In this document: positions 15,056-24,037 of the stretch, one piece after another
Position numbering within the stretch: position 1 is the first letter of the stretch
Layout of the letters: each line of letters begins with the position of its first letter
DNA from: a virus
Length of the DNA: 39,825 nucleotides
IMG/VR virus record: IMGVR_UViG_3300035698_002897
Span: 1 to 39,825 of that record
Reading direction: 5' to 3' (one strand)
Notes under the pieces: model-generated
What the model saw: the letters and a program-made list of their open reading frames with translations, nothing else
The model's database searches: none
What the model was told of the DNA's origin: nothing
Made by a program: the position numbers and the translations under genes

Positions 15056-15718
15056 ATGACAAGGACACGAATAAGAGATCTGATACGTAAGAGGTTGGGC
15101 GAGACTACTTCTTCTTTCTGGACTAATACAGAGCTGAATGATTGGATCAACGATGCCATGAGAGATGTGGCTTTCAGGACAAAGTGCATCCGCGCCAACG
15201 GTAAGATAACCACGACGGCCTCTCAGGAGTATACTGTCTCCTCTACCTTCCCGAACTACATAGCTGTTCTCGAAGTGTATATGTATCAAACCGGCATTAC
15301 TTGGGTCAAGCTCGACAAGACCACAAGGGAACGCTTGAGCCGAGACCAGACAGGCTGGAAAAGTGCTGATGCTTCTACACCCTATAACTATTACTGGGAC
15401 AGGGAAGAAGATGTCTTAGGACTGTACCCGAAATGTGATTCTTATAACCAGGGTACTGACTATCTGGAGGTGTACTACGCTAACGACTCGACTGATATGT
15501 CAGCAGACACAGAAGAGCCGACAAGTATGAACCATGCCCTCCAGCTGACAATGATAGATTTTGTGGTAGCCACAGGGTACGAAACCAGAGGATACGGAGA
15601 TAAGGCCAACGATGCGTGGCAGAAATATGTCAAACGCATAGATCGATATTTTCAGATTAAGGGTATAGAGGAAGAGGTAGATGAAGAAGATGTAATGAAA
15701 AATTACCGCAATATATGA
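15056..15718 (+). CDS. Head-tail adaptor protein
   Basis: A 220-aa protein beginning RTRIRDLIRKRLGETTSSFWTN, then a helix NDWINDAMRDVAFRTKC, followed by a beta section and a helical end (DKANDAWQKYVKRID). The opening (R-x-x-I-R-x-x-L-G, then ELNDWINDA) is the form taken by adaptor proteins that add to the portal and by T7 gp11-type gatekeepers. Its place before the tail hub agrees. AGGAGG lies before ATG 15056. Confidence 0.7.
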   Translation: MTRTRIRDLIRKRLGETTSSFWTNTELNDWINDAMRDVAFRTKCIRANGKITTTASQEYTVSSTFPNYIAVLEVYMYQTGITWVKLDKTTRERLSRDQTGWKSADASTPYNYYWDREEDVLGLYPKCDSYNQGTDYLEVYYANDSTDMSADTEEPTSMNHALQLTMIDFVVATGYETRGYGDKANDAWQKYVKRIDRYFQIKGIEEEVDEEDVMKNYRNI

Positions 15719-15726
15719 GGTGAAGA

Positions 15727-18700
15727 ATGAGCTTAACATGTGGACTGAAAGAATGGTATATCAAAATGCTTCCCGGCATGAACAACAAGACCGAGGATCT
15801 GGAAGCCAAGACGAAGTGGGTAGGGCTTGCTCAGAACTGTAGGTTTGAGGTCGAGCCGGGGTCAGTCAACAAGCGCGGGGTTGTGAGTTTCTACAACTCT
15901 ACCGCCACCGGTACGGACACGCCGGTCTTAGCTTTGCACAGGTTCTATACTAAGGGCGCGGCTGCGGGTAAGTCCGTTAAGGTCTGCAACGACAGAGCAT
16001 ACGTTGGCACCGACTCCACAGGAGCGTGGACAGAGATTAGGTCTTTGACCCAGGGTTCCAAGAGGACAAGCTTCGTTGTATATAAAGACATCTTGATAGC
16101 CAGCGATGGTTACAATCAGCCGTGGTGCTATGACGGTGCGGCCACCAATACGACTTGGGAGCTGGGAGGATGCAAGGCAGCCTTATCCGCTGCGGGTGAC
16201 GGGAGCAACCTTGACGAGAGCGCTATATATTACTACGTCATTACATACCATAACGGAACGACTGAGTCAGGTATCACTTTCGCTGAGTCTAACAAGGTAA
16301 CCACAGAGTCTGCCGGGAACAACCGTAAGATAGATCTCTCGAATATTCCTTTCGGGCCAACCGGTACAACATTCAGACGGATATGGAGAACAGACGGTGG
16401 CGGGTCTTCATTCAAGCTGAGGCATGAACTGGCAGGGAACACAACCGCTACGTGGACAGATGACGTCGCAGACACGGCTACAGACCCTCTGACCATCGGA
16501 ACTCAAGGGGACGCTTACCCAGCCTCGGTTGGGGACGAAATACCCTTAGGGAGCATCCTGAAGCTTCACAGAGAGAGATTATTCATGTCAGGCGACCCGA
16601 ACAACCCGAACAAAATATACTATTCGGCTGTCTATCTACCCTGGCTTATACGGCAGACAACCCAGCTCAGCTTCATGGAAGTAGATGCTGACGATGGCGA
16701 CCAGATAATGGGCATACCTATCCAGCTTGGAACTATGGTATGTATCAAGAAGAACAATGTCCGTAAGCTACACATAACCACAGCTCAGGCTGGTGCTGAC
16801 CCTAAAAGCTGGTACGCGGAAGATCCGATATCCTTCGTGGGTACACCTGCTCAATGGAGCATACAACAGACTCCGTATGGCGTTATCTATCTGGGATGGG
16901 ACCATTGGTACCGTTTTGACGGGGTGAATGTCTCGCCAATCATAGATGAGTTCGATGCAAACGAGATATTAACAGCCTCGCTCAGCTCTGTGGTAGCTCA
17001 TTGGACACAGTTTGGGGTGTTCTTATGGACGTACACCGATGCTATAGTAGCGAACATATACCACGATAAGGTGGGACGATACAACTTTAAGCGCAAGGCT
17101 TTGAGCTTAGACGTGATAGCTGACGATAGTAATGCCAACCCCCACGGGGTCAACTGCTTCTCTTCCAACGTTGGCGACGATGAGAACGGTGAGCTGTATT
17201 ACGGATCAAGTACGAAAGGCTGGGTATATAAGGCTGACGTGGGTGAGTTGCAGTATGCACTTACTGTGAAAGACCAATGTAATGCCGGGGCTAAGAATAA
17301 TATTTTTGTGGGCGGGACAGCAGTCTCCCCATATCTTGAGATAGGTTCTTCGAGTAATGCGGATGCTATACCGGATGACATCTGTATCTTCTGGGATGGC
17401 AGCACTACTCCAGGTTCGACATGGGACGAGGTGACTTCGGAAGATGACAAGTTTGTGAAGATCGATGAAGGCAACGCTGCCGGTACAGATGGATTGGTTG
17501 GGACTTCTGACGGAAGCAGGTCGACAGCCACCTTTGTGAACTACCGGATGTTCAAGTCCAACACCGTCACAGAGTCTGAGTTCCCTGAGGGAGCTATCGT
17601 TATGTACAATCAGCCTTCTGACCCTGCGGGATGGCAGGGGCAAGGTAGCGACTATTACGTTAAGATTAACTCTGATATATCCACACCCTCAGGTACGGTT
17701 ACTGTGTACCCTGAAGAAGGTACGGGCGCGGCTGATACTGTAGAGAATGAAGCACGGTTCAGGTTCATCAAGAAGATAGGTGAGTCCAGCACATGGGATG
17801 GTGACTCGGGCAAGAGATTATTCTGCCCCTATTACGGAGCAACGTTCACCTTCAATGCAATAGAGGATGGAGGAGAGGGCGCTGGCGCCGTGTATGATGA
17901 CGGTTCTGGAAACCTTGAGGTTCAAGACACCGGTCACAATATGAGCAACGGGGATGAAGTGACATTCAAGGCAACGACGCTACCTACCGGGATAACGTTG
18001 GGTACTGTATATTACGTGGTCAGCCAGGCTGCCAATACATTCCAGATAGCTACTGCCCCGAATGATACGCCTGTGGCTTACACCGATACGGGCGATACTG
18101 TAACCTACGCGACTACTATTAACGGGTTCCTGGAAGTAACCTCGGCCTTTGATGGGAAATATCTTAGGGCAGATGGGGATGACAGCACGCTCGACGGTGG
18201 TGCTACCTCTAAAGGTTTCGATATGGTTGCTCAGCCAGACGTCTCTCACGAAGGATCTACTGACGGTACCAGAGATTCCGGTGCTGTCTCCGGGCTAGAG
18301 TCATCCGTCCGAGATGGGAATGATGGGACGGCGTGGAGGGGCACTTGCGGAAGCAACGGAGGTGGAGGGTACTCTTACGCCAAGATGGTGTCAACCAGTA
18401 CGTGGGGTGAAGCCAAGACTATAGACTCCGTTAAGTTTAAGGCAGAGATAGGCTGGTCTTGTAGCGCAGGTGCTTCACAGAACTCTGGCTGGTCTATAGC
18501 TAAGTTAGAATACTACGATGATTCCGAGACATGGCAAGTAGTCCCGGGCTCCTCGATAGGCGCCGAGGCTGGGACGTCCAGTTCAGGTAGCGGGGAGATA
18601 GATACTGTTCTTACAGGGCTTAACCTTACCAACGTAACAGCTATGAGAGCGTATGGCAGGTGCCGTACATATAGAGATTGTAATGATGCTTGCGGTGGTA

Positions 18701-19782
18701 GTGAATCTTCTTGGGTGTATATCTACGATATGGAAACCAGGGCGGATCTGGACAGCACGGCAGTCAAATTATGTACCGCTATCCTGGGTAAGATGAAAGA
18801 TTATAACGCTGCGCTTATCACAGCCAGCACGGAAGGCGTATGGGAATCTCCACAGCTCAACCTGGAGGCCAGCGGACTGAATAGATTATACTGGAACCAG
18901 AGTAAAGGTATCAGCGACACTATACAGGTGTTCATAAGAACTGCCAGTACGGAGGCGGGACTTGATGCGCTTGCTCTTACTTGCGCTGACGTAGGAGGCG
19001 AGGCTGAGTTCACAGATACAGCTGGAGCCCACGGCCTAGTCGCAGGTGACAGGGTAAGCTTAAGCCCCTCTACTGCACCTCCCGCGAATTTTGACGATAA
19101 TCATATGTATTATATAGAGTCTGCCAGCGCAGCCGATAAGTTCACGCTGTCGCTCACTTCAGGTGGCGCGGCAATAGCATATAATGCGGACGCGGGGACG
19201 GCTGTTATGTATAAGGCTTGGAGCGAAGATACTACTCTCCACACGTATATTGATCCCAACGGTGGGCTGATAAAGAATACAGCTGGTGCGTGGTTGGAGT
19301 ATGCGATAGCTTTTGTAGCTGCGGATACCACAGACAGTAACCCACAGGTATACTCTGCAGACGGCTTTGTTCTGAAGATAAAATACGATAAGGAACTTGC
19401 AAGAGTCGAGCCAGCCGTAGCATATAAGTACGAGATAGGGTTCAGGAACTTTGACTCTCCGTTCTTGGATAAGATATTTAAGAAGCTGGCGCTATGGTAC
19501 GAGGCTCAGCAGGATGCTACTGGATCTATGATTGTCTACTGGAAGTTGGACATCCCCGGTGTAGATTCTGACGGGATAAGATACGACGAGTATGATGCGG
19601 ATACTACTGGACAGAAGTCTTTCGCTGTATCGTTGGCGTCATTCCCAACGAGATGGGAGACGTTCTTTCCTTCTATCGCTACTGGCAGGAGCATGAGCAT
19701 AATGGTATATAAGAATGATCTCGAAGAGTTTACGCTAAAGGAAATCAAAGGACTATACACGGCGGAGCCCGCGATGGTATGA
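15727..19782 (+). CDS. Tail hub/stopper beta-propeller protein with inserted domains
   Basis: The N-terminal part (NCRFEVEPGSVNKRGVVSF, about residues 37-55, and WYIKMLPGMNNKTEDLEA) matches the opening of tail tubular/hub proteins, which often form a propeller or nozzle. At 1351 aa it is about twice the usual size. The surplus appears as inserted modules: a collar-like PEGAIVMYNQPSDPAGW (about 616-634), two copies of an ~80-aa module in which a HNMSNGDEVTF or HGLVAGDRVSL opening is followed by YYVVSQAANTFQIA or MYYIESASAADKFTL (about 713-798 and 1083-1163), and a Cys/Gly-rich lectin-like section (about 838-1000). It ends in a beta region. It probably forms part of the short tail and touches the host surface. 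Confidence 0.7.
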   Translation: MSLTCGLKEWYIKMLPGMNNKTEDLEAKTKWVGLAQNCRFEVEPGSVNKRGVVSFYNSTATGTDTPVLALHRFYTKGAAAGKSVKVCNDRAYVGTDSTGAWTEIRSLTQGSKRTSFVVYKDILIASDGYNQPWCYDGAATNTTWELGGCKAALSAAGDGSNLDESAIYYYVITYHNGTTESGITFAESNKVTTESAGNNRKIDLSNIPFGPTGTTFRRIWRTDGGGSSFKLRHELAGNTTATWTDDVADTATDPLTIGTQGDAYPASVGDEIPLGSILKLHRERLFMSGDPNNPNKIYYSAVYLPWLIRQTTQLSFMEVDADDGDQIMGIPIQLGTMVCIKKNNVRKLHITTAQAGADPKSWYAEDPISFVGTPAQWSIQQTPYGVIYLGWDHWYRFDGVNVSPIIDEFDANEILTASLSSVVAHWTQFGVFLWTYTDAIVANIYHDKVGRYNFKRKALSLDVIADDSNANPHGVNCFSSNVGDDENGELYYGSSTKGWVYKADVGELQYALTVKDQCNAGAKNNIFVGGTAVSPYLEIGSSSNADAIPDDICIFWDGSTTPGSTWDEVTSEDDKFVKIDEGNAAGTDGLVGTSDGSRSTATFVNYRMFKSNTVTESEFPEGAIVMYNQPSDPAGWQGQGSDYYVKINSDISTPSGTVTVYPEEGTGAADTVENEARFRFIKKIGESSTWDGDSGKRLFCPYYGATFTFNAIEDGGEGAGAVYDDGSGNLEVQDTGHNMSNGDEVTFKATTLPTGITLGTVYYVVSQAANTFQIATAPNDTPVAYTDTGDTVTYATTINGFLEVTSAFDGKYLRADGDDSTLDGGATSKGFDMVAQPDVSHEGSTDGTRDSGAVSGLESSVRDGNDGTAWRGTCGSNGGGGYSYAKMVSTSTWGEAKTIDSVKFKAEIGWSCSAGASQNSGWSIAKLEYYDDSETWQVVPGSSIGAEAGTSSSGSGEIDTVLTGLNLTNVTAMRAYGRCRTYRDCNDACGGSESSWVYIYDMETRADLDSTAVKLCTAILGKMKDYNAALITASTEGVWESPQLNLEASGLNRLYWNQSKGISDTIQVFIRTASTEAGLDALALTCADVGGEAEFTDTAGAHGLVAGDRVSLSPSTAPPANFDDNHMYYIESASAADKFTLSLTSGGAAIAYNADAGTAVMYKAWSEDTTLHTYIDPNGGLIKNTAGAWLEYAIAFVAADTTDSNPQVYSADGFVLKIKYDKELARVEPAVAYKYEIGFRNFDSPFLDKIFKKLALWYEAQQDATGSMIVYWKLDIPGVDSDGIRYDEYDADTTGQKSFAVSLASFPTRWETFFPSIATGRSMSIMVYKNDLEEFTLKEIKGLYTAEPAMV

Positions 19783-19907
19783 AGATATGTTTTTCATGTA
19801 TGGCTAAAAAGGTACTGGAATACTTCGGCATAGAAAGTGAGGATGTATACGAACAGCTGACTAATATTATAAGAGACGAGTATAGGAGGCAGAATGTCAC
19901 TCGATAA
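19779..19907 (+). CDS. Small protein, 42 aa, with CxxC
   Basis: Its ATG overlaps the hub stop codon (ATGA) and the reading frame ends 13 nt inside the next gene. It fills what would otherwise be a 111-nt gap. The sequence is MKICFSCMAKKVLEYFGIE then a helical charged tail, with C4 and C7 as a possible metal or redox pair. The tight packing supports a real gene; the function is unknown. Confidence 0.5.
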   Translation: MKICFSCMAKKVLEYFGIESEDVYEQLTNIIRDEYRRQNVTR

Positions 19908-20466
19908 GATAGACACACTTGATGACCCCAAATTAGAGAGGGTATCCAGACATATACACGAGAACGCTTTGAGTAACGTGCTTACAGAGACGGAACCTGT
20001 CGCTTCTACCGTGCCTTATGGCAGGCTGGTAGTGTTTGATGACGGTACCACTCAAGCGCTGTATATCAAGACCGGTCAGAACAGGTTGCTCAGAGTAGGA
20101 CTCGGTACTGACCCTGGAGACGGCGGGACTGTTATCACTTATTCAAATGTATTAATCGATGAAGACCAGGACACAAAGATACAGGTTGAAGAGGGTACAG
20201 ATGACGATACCATACGGTTCGATTGTGCTGGGACGGAGCAGTTTATCATACAGGACGGAGCTGTGTTACCGACTGTGACCAATGATGTTGGATTAGGTTC
20301 GTCAGGGAAGGTTTGGAAGACAGCTTACGCAACAGACGTACATGCAACAGACGTACACGTAGCAGGACAGATAGAGTTCACGAGTGCGGAGAACTATGTG
20401 AAATACAATGCGGCCAGCGGGTATATGGAACACTATGTAGGCGGAAACCTAAGGATTGAATACTAA
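19894..20466 (+). CDS. Fibre-like virion protein, 190 aa
   Basis: The N-terminal part (PYGRLVVFDDGTTQALYIKTG) followed by short beta strands, and then TNDVGLGSSGKVWKTAYAT near the C-terminus, are tail-fibre modules; the last is the same LGSxxxxWKxxY type found at 11933 and 20466. A 15-bp direct repeat (20329-20358) gives ATDVHATDVHV. AGGAGGCAGA precedes ATG 19894. The stop overlaps the next ATG. It is probably a fibre partner or anchor. Confidence 0.6.
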   Translation: MSLDKIDTLDDPKLERVSRHIHENALSNVLTETEPVASTVPYGRLVVFDDGTTQALYIKTGQNRLLRVGLGTDPGDGGTVITYSNVLIDEDQDTKIQVEEGTDDDTIRFDCAGTEQFIIQDGAVLPTVTNDVGLGSSGKVWKTAYATDVHATDVHVAGQIEFTSAENYVKYNAASGYMEHYVGGNLRIEY

Positions 20467-22313
20467 TGTCAACGCAAATATTACAAACTAAAGTCTTTGA
20501 CCCTACCCACTTGGAATGGGTGGGCATCCAGGGCGGAACCGAAAGGGGCATAGGTAGCGGGAGTCTCGGCATGCAGTGCTGTTTCCCTACTTCTGGTACT
20601 TTGGATAACTTCCGTGTCTGGGTCAACCAGGAGATAGATACAGCCCCGTATGATGGTGTTGTTGCTCTCCCGATATTTGTAGGGCCCGTAAATCAATCAC
20701 CCGTCTTTAAAGCAGGTGCCGCAATAACAGGTCAGAACTTATCTGCGGTGGACAGTGTCCGTCCGTTTGCAGTATCTGCTAACGATATAGTTTCTTATAG
20801 GATTTCTGTCGTGGATTGTAGCAATACGACAGGGTTACAGATATATGCTACCTGTGAGTTCACACCAGATATAGATGATGAGAATATTCTGATGGGGGCA
20901 CAAGCTGTCAGTAATCTTTTAGTGGGGAACGGGACGCAGGCGACAGGCACTGGACTCTGTCTCCCCATTGTGGACCCACTGGGATGGAGGAGCGGAATCG
21001 GCTCTTCTCCCTCCACTGATTATGGGGACCCCAACAGGACTTCGTTAATAATGCCTTGCTCGGGGACACTTAAAAAGTATTATATGGTTGGTGACCTGGA
21101 CGGGGCGATAAGGAGTGGTGCTGGTCCTGGTGATACAGTTGTATGGTCGGTGTACAAGAACGACGTTGCTACGTCTCTTGCGTGTACCTGGGATATAAAT
21201 GCCGACACCCGTGAAACCAACAGCGGGGCGACCACGGTAGCTATCGCTGAAGGTGACATCCTAAGCCAGAAGTTCTGGACTGACCAGGGCAGAAATAATG
21301 ATATAGCATTTCATGGAGTCTGGCACGGGGGAGAATCATATGGTTCCGTGAATTGGGGTATGGTATTTGTTCCAGATGATGCCAATACTTTTGTTATGGG
21401 TAGCTCAAAAAGAGCGACCACGTTCAATGACCCTGACTATATGGGGATATCTTTAGGTGATGGACTCCTGGCTACTCACGGGCCTGGAGAGGAGATAATG
21501 CAGCTCAAGGCTATAGCTGTAAGGTTGGGCGAGAACGCTGGGACCCGTCCTTCTGACCTTGGAGCTACGTTTGTATACACCATGTCTGTAGTCGAGGTAG
21601 ACACCTCAGATAATTCAGAGGGAGCCACCATCGCTGGCACGACATTCACTATAGACCAAGATACGGATGCTGATAACGCTGGTGCTGGTTATGCCAGAGT
21701 ATTCCCGTGCGAGGCTCTCTTGGAGAGGAACAAAGCGTACTGTTTGAAGGTGGCCAGAACGTCTGGTGATTATGTGCAATACTTAGAGATAAACTATTCG
21801 TTTCAGTATGAGGATACCTCAGGTGATAATCACCCGATAGTGTTCCGTACTCCAGCGGGTGTAGCTTTTTTAAATTTCTACAACAAATACATAGCTCCTG
21901 AGACTGATGAGGATGTCAGCCTAGGCACAGCCGCCAAGCAGTTTAAAGACCTGTTCCTGAGTGGGAAGATAGACCTGGGGACCAACACTATCACTGATGG
22001 TGCCCTGACAGGGAACTGGGACTTCACTGGGACTATAACCTCAGACGGCAGGATATGTAACGTGGAGCGGTTCACAGGTGCAGATACGCTTGATGCTGAT
22101 AACCATACAGCTCTCTGTAACGGGACGTTCCCGCTGAGCTTACCTGCGGGTATAGAAGGAACAGAGTACAGGATTATAAATAGCGGTACTGGAGTTATAA
22201 CCATAGACGGAGATGGTGCTGAAACTATCAACGGAGATTTAACACAAGACCTTAACGAGGGTGAGTCTGTAATAATAGTTTATAACGCTACAGACAAATG
22301 GAGGATATACTGA
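20466..22313 (+). CDS. Tail fibre protein, 615 aa
   Basis: A long Gly/Thr/Asp-rich beta protein. The first 450 residues carry repeated lectin-like jelly-roll sections (GTLDNFRVWVNQEIDTAPYD, then SGTLKKYYMVGDLDGA). Near residue 480 a shaft motif (DEDVSLGTAAKQFKDLFLSG, then KIDLGTNTITDG) is followed by a C-terminal foot with TEYRIINSGTGVITIDGDG, then DLNEGESVIIVYNATDKWRIY. It is linked by overlaps to both neighbours. A receptor-binding role is inferred from its architecture and location. Confidence 0.7.
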   Translation: MSTQILQTKVFDPTHLEWVGIQGGTERGIGSGSLGMQCCFPTSGTLDNFRVWVNQEIDTAPYDGVVALPIFVGPVNQSPVFKAGAAITGQNLSAVDSVRPFAVSANDIVSYRISVVDCSNTTGLQIYATCEFTPDIDDENILMGAQAVSNLLVGNGTQATGTGLCLPIVDPLGWRSGIGSSPSTDYGDPNRTSLIMPCSGTLKKYYMVGDLDGAIRSGAGPGDTVVWSVYKNDVATSLACTWDINADTRETNSGATTVAIAEGDILSQKFWTDQGRNNDIAFHGVWHGGESYGSVNWGMVFVPDDANTFVMGSSKRATTFNDPDYMGISLGDGLLATHGPGEEIMQLKAIAVRLGENAGTRPSDLGATFVYTMSVVEVDTSDNSEGATIAGTTFTIDQDTDADNAGAGYARVFPCEALLERNKAYCLKVARTSGDYVQYLEINYSFQYEDTSGDNHPIVFRTPAGVAFLNFYNKYIAPETDEDVSLGTAAKQFKDLFLSGKIDLGTNTITDGALTGNWDFTGTITSDGRICNVERFTGADTLDADNHTALCNGTFPLSLPAGIEGTEYRIINSGTGVITIDGDGAETINGDLTQDLNEGESVIIVYNATDKWRIY

Positions 22314-23107
22314 TGGCTAATTGGAAAAATATAGTAGGTAGATGGGGTAGCGGTTCTGGTGAAGTAGATGATGTTAGGATAGATGCTTCTACTAACTCAC
22401 TTCAAACAATAGACTATTCTCATCACGAAATACACGCAGGTAGCCATTATTATATACAAGGCTTTACTTCCTTAGATGACACAGATGTTTTAAGAGTTAT
22501 GCTTGTAACACCAGCTGGTACTAAGTGGACACATTTTACATTCACTATATACTCTACTGGTATAATGACAACCTTCTTAGATGAAGGTGCAACTGGTGGT
22601 ATGGCAGGTGGGTTAAGGGTTCCCGTACATGCAAACAACAGAGCTAAATCTTATGCAGGTATACATACAGGTGGTGACGGTGAAGCTACGGTAATGACAG
22701 ATTCTACAGGAGCGTATACTGTTGATGCTCTTATAGGTAAAACCATATATAATACAACCGATGGCTCAAGTGCTATTATAACCGATAACGATGCTACAAC
22801 AATAACAGTTGCTGCTCTTCTTGGGGGTACTGACAATGATTGGGACACAGATGATAAATATGAGGTTAATGATTCTGCACTTATACTAACTTCTGGGGTG
22901 GCTGCGGCTACTACTTATGACCAAAGAATAGAGAGTGATAGTTGGGGTTCAGAAGGGTTCAAAACAGATATAGGCGGTGGTAGTGGTAGGGAAGCTGAGT
23001 TAGTGTTAAGACCAGCTACTACATATTTAAGAACATTTACGTCAGGAGTAGATAGTAATTTAGTACAGTTTCGTGCTAGTTGGTACGAACATACGGATAA
23101 ACATTAG
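22313..23107 (+). CDS. Virion protein with an inserted TDGS-type module, 264 aa
   Basis: The outer part (SHHEIHAGSHYYIQGF, then WTHFTFTIYSTG, and near the end LVLRPATTYLRTFTSGVD then QFRASWYEH) is a recurrent phage structural domain. Between about 118 and 190 sits a widespread module (STGAYTVDALIGKTIYNTTD, then IITDNDATTITV, then GTDNDWDTDDKYEV). ATG 22313 overlaps the fibre stop; GGAGGA lies 5-10 nt upstream, so the in-frame ATG at 22298 is rejected. DNA is AT-richer with A/T-ended codons. Likely a fibre or decoration. Confidence 0.6.
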   Translation: MANWKNIVGRWGSGSGEVDDVRIDASTNSLQTIDYSHHEIHAGSHYYIQGFTSLDDTDVLRVMLVTPAGTKWTHFTFTIYSTGIMTTFLDEGATGGMAGGLRVPVHANNRAKSYAGIHTGGDGEATVMTDSTGAYTVDALIGKTIYNTTDGSSAIITDNDATTITVAALLGGTDNDWDTDDKYEVNDSALILTSGVAAATTYDQRIESDSWGSEGFKTDIGGGSGREAELVLRPATTYLRTFTSGVDSNLVQFRASWYEHTDKH

Positions 23108-23115
23108 GAGGAACG

Positions 23116-23790
23116 ATGGGCTTCTGGGACACAGATTTCAGTAAGGCAGGCTTCGGTGGCAAGGAAGCATATAAGGACAATAAGCCTTTTGACCATTGGT
23201 ATGAGTTCCTTATAGGCCCGACATGGAGTGACACCAAGTCCGGTACCTCCGGTGGATCTATGAACCCTGTAGCTTCCGTTCTTGAAGGTGGCTGGGACGT
23301 TGGTAAGACCTGGTCGGGTGCCGTTACGGGCACCCAGATAGGCACCAATGTCAACCCAGGCTGGGGTTCTGCTATCGGAGGAGTAATCGGAGCCGGTGCA
23401 GGAGGGACATGGGTCGGTGGACAGGATAAGAACGATGGTCTTGCCGCGGCCTTCCGGGGAAACGTTGATGGATCCGGACAGTACGGAACCGATATGAACT
23501 GGTTGGAGATGATAACCACAGCTTCAGACATCTATGGCGGTGCCAACGGTAACAGCAAGAACGTCCCGTGGAACTACCTACAGCCCGATACGTGGAGTGA
23601 TGAGTATAAGGCTCCATACGGAGAACGCAACAGAGACGCGGACTACTGGAACAATATGCTGGGTCAGGCAGGTAGTATGTACAACTCCAGCCAAGGTCAG
23701 GGATCTACGGATTACAGGGGGATAGGTAACGGGTTAGGTAACATGTATCAATCGTCAGCCAATTATTGGGGGTCTGATGGTTCAGTTTAA
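23116..23790 (+). CDS. Putative internal/ejection protein with a glycine-zipper segment
   Basis: 224 aa. A Gly-rich hydrophobic stretch (WGSAIGGVIGAGAGGTWVGG, about residues 90-110) could insert in membranes. The rest is polar and Tyr/Asn/Gly-rich, ending SSANYWGSDGSV. This fits podovirus internal proteins ejected with the DNA (T7 gp14 or P22 gp7/gp20 type in role, not in sequence). ATG 23116 follows AGGAGG. Role inferred from position before the other ejection-like genes. Confidence 0.55.
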   Translation: MGFWDTDFSKAGFGGKEAYKDNKPFDHWYEFLIGPTWSDTKSGTSGGSMNPVASVLEGGWDVGKTWSGAVTGTQIGTNVNPGWGSAIGGVIGAGAGGTWVGGQDKNDGLAAAFRGNVDGSGQYGTDMNWLEMITTASDIYGGANGNSKNVPWNYLQPDTWSDEYKAPYGERNRDADYWNNMLGQAGSMYNSSQGQGSTDYRGIGNGLGNMYQSSANYWGSDGSV

Positions 23791-24037
23791 ATGCGAGAAG
23801 TGTGGTGCTTGCTGTAGGGCTCACGGTTGTAGTGACATAACGAGTGACAATTTATGCGGTATTTATGAGGACAGACCCGCGAGATGCAGGCCAGATGCTA
23901 TGTATAGCGCGTTGGGTTGTGACAAAAGGATGGACAAATTGCGATATTTTAAGCTGAGTAAGAAGTTCTGTAGGTACTTACGCGCGAAAGAAGAGATGGA
24001 GATTGCTGCTAAAATATTATTTGAGGAGGAGAAATGA
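23777..24037 (+). CDS. YkgJ-like cysteine-cluster protein, 86 aa
   Basis: The N-terminus has C6-x2-C9-G-x-C12-C13 and further cysteines C18, C27 and C37, with the GIYEDRPARCR signature following. This is the pattern of the YkgJ/UPF0153 family of Fe-S or Zn cysteine-cluster proteins. Its start overlaps the upstream gene by 14 nt, and its stop overlaps the next ATG (ATGA). It sits inside the ejection-protein operon, so it may act in virion assembly or modify a partner. Its function is not known. Confidence 0.75.
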   Translation: MVQFKCEKCGACCRAHGCSDITSDNLCGIYEDRPARCRPDAMYSALGCDKRMDKLRYFKLSKKFCRYLRAKEEMEIAAKILFEEEK

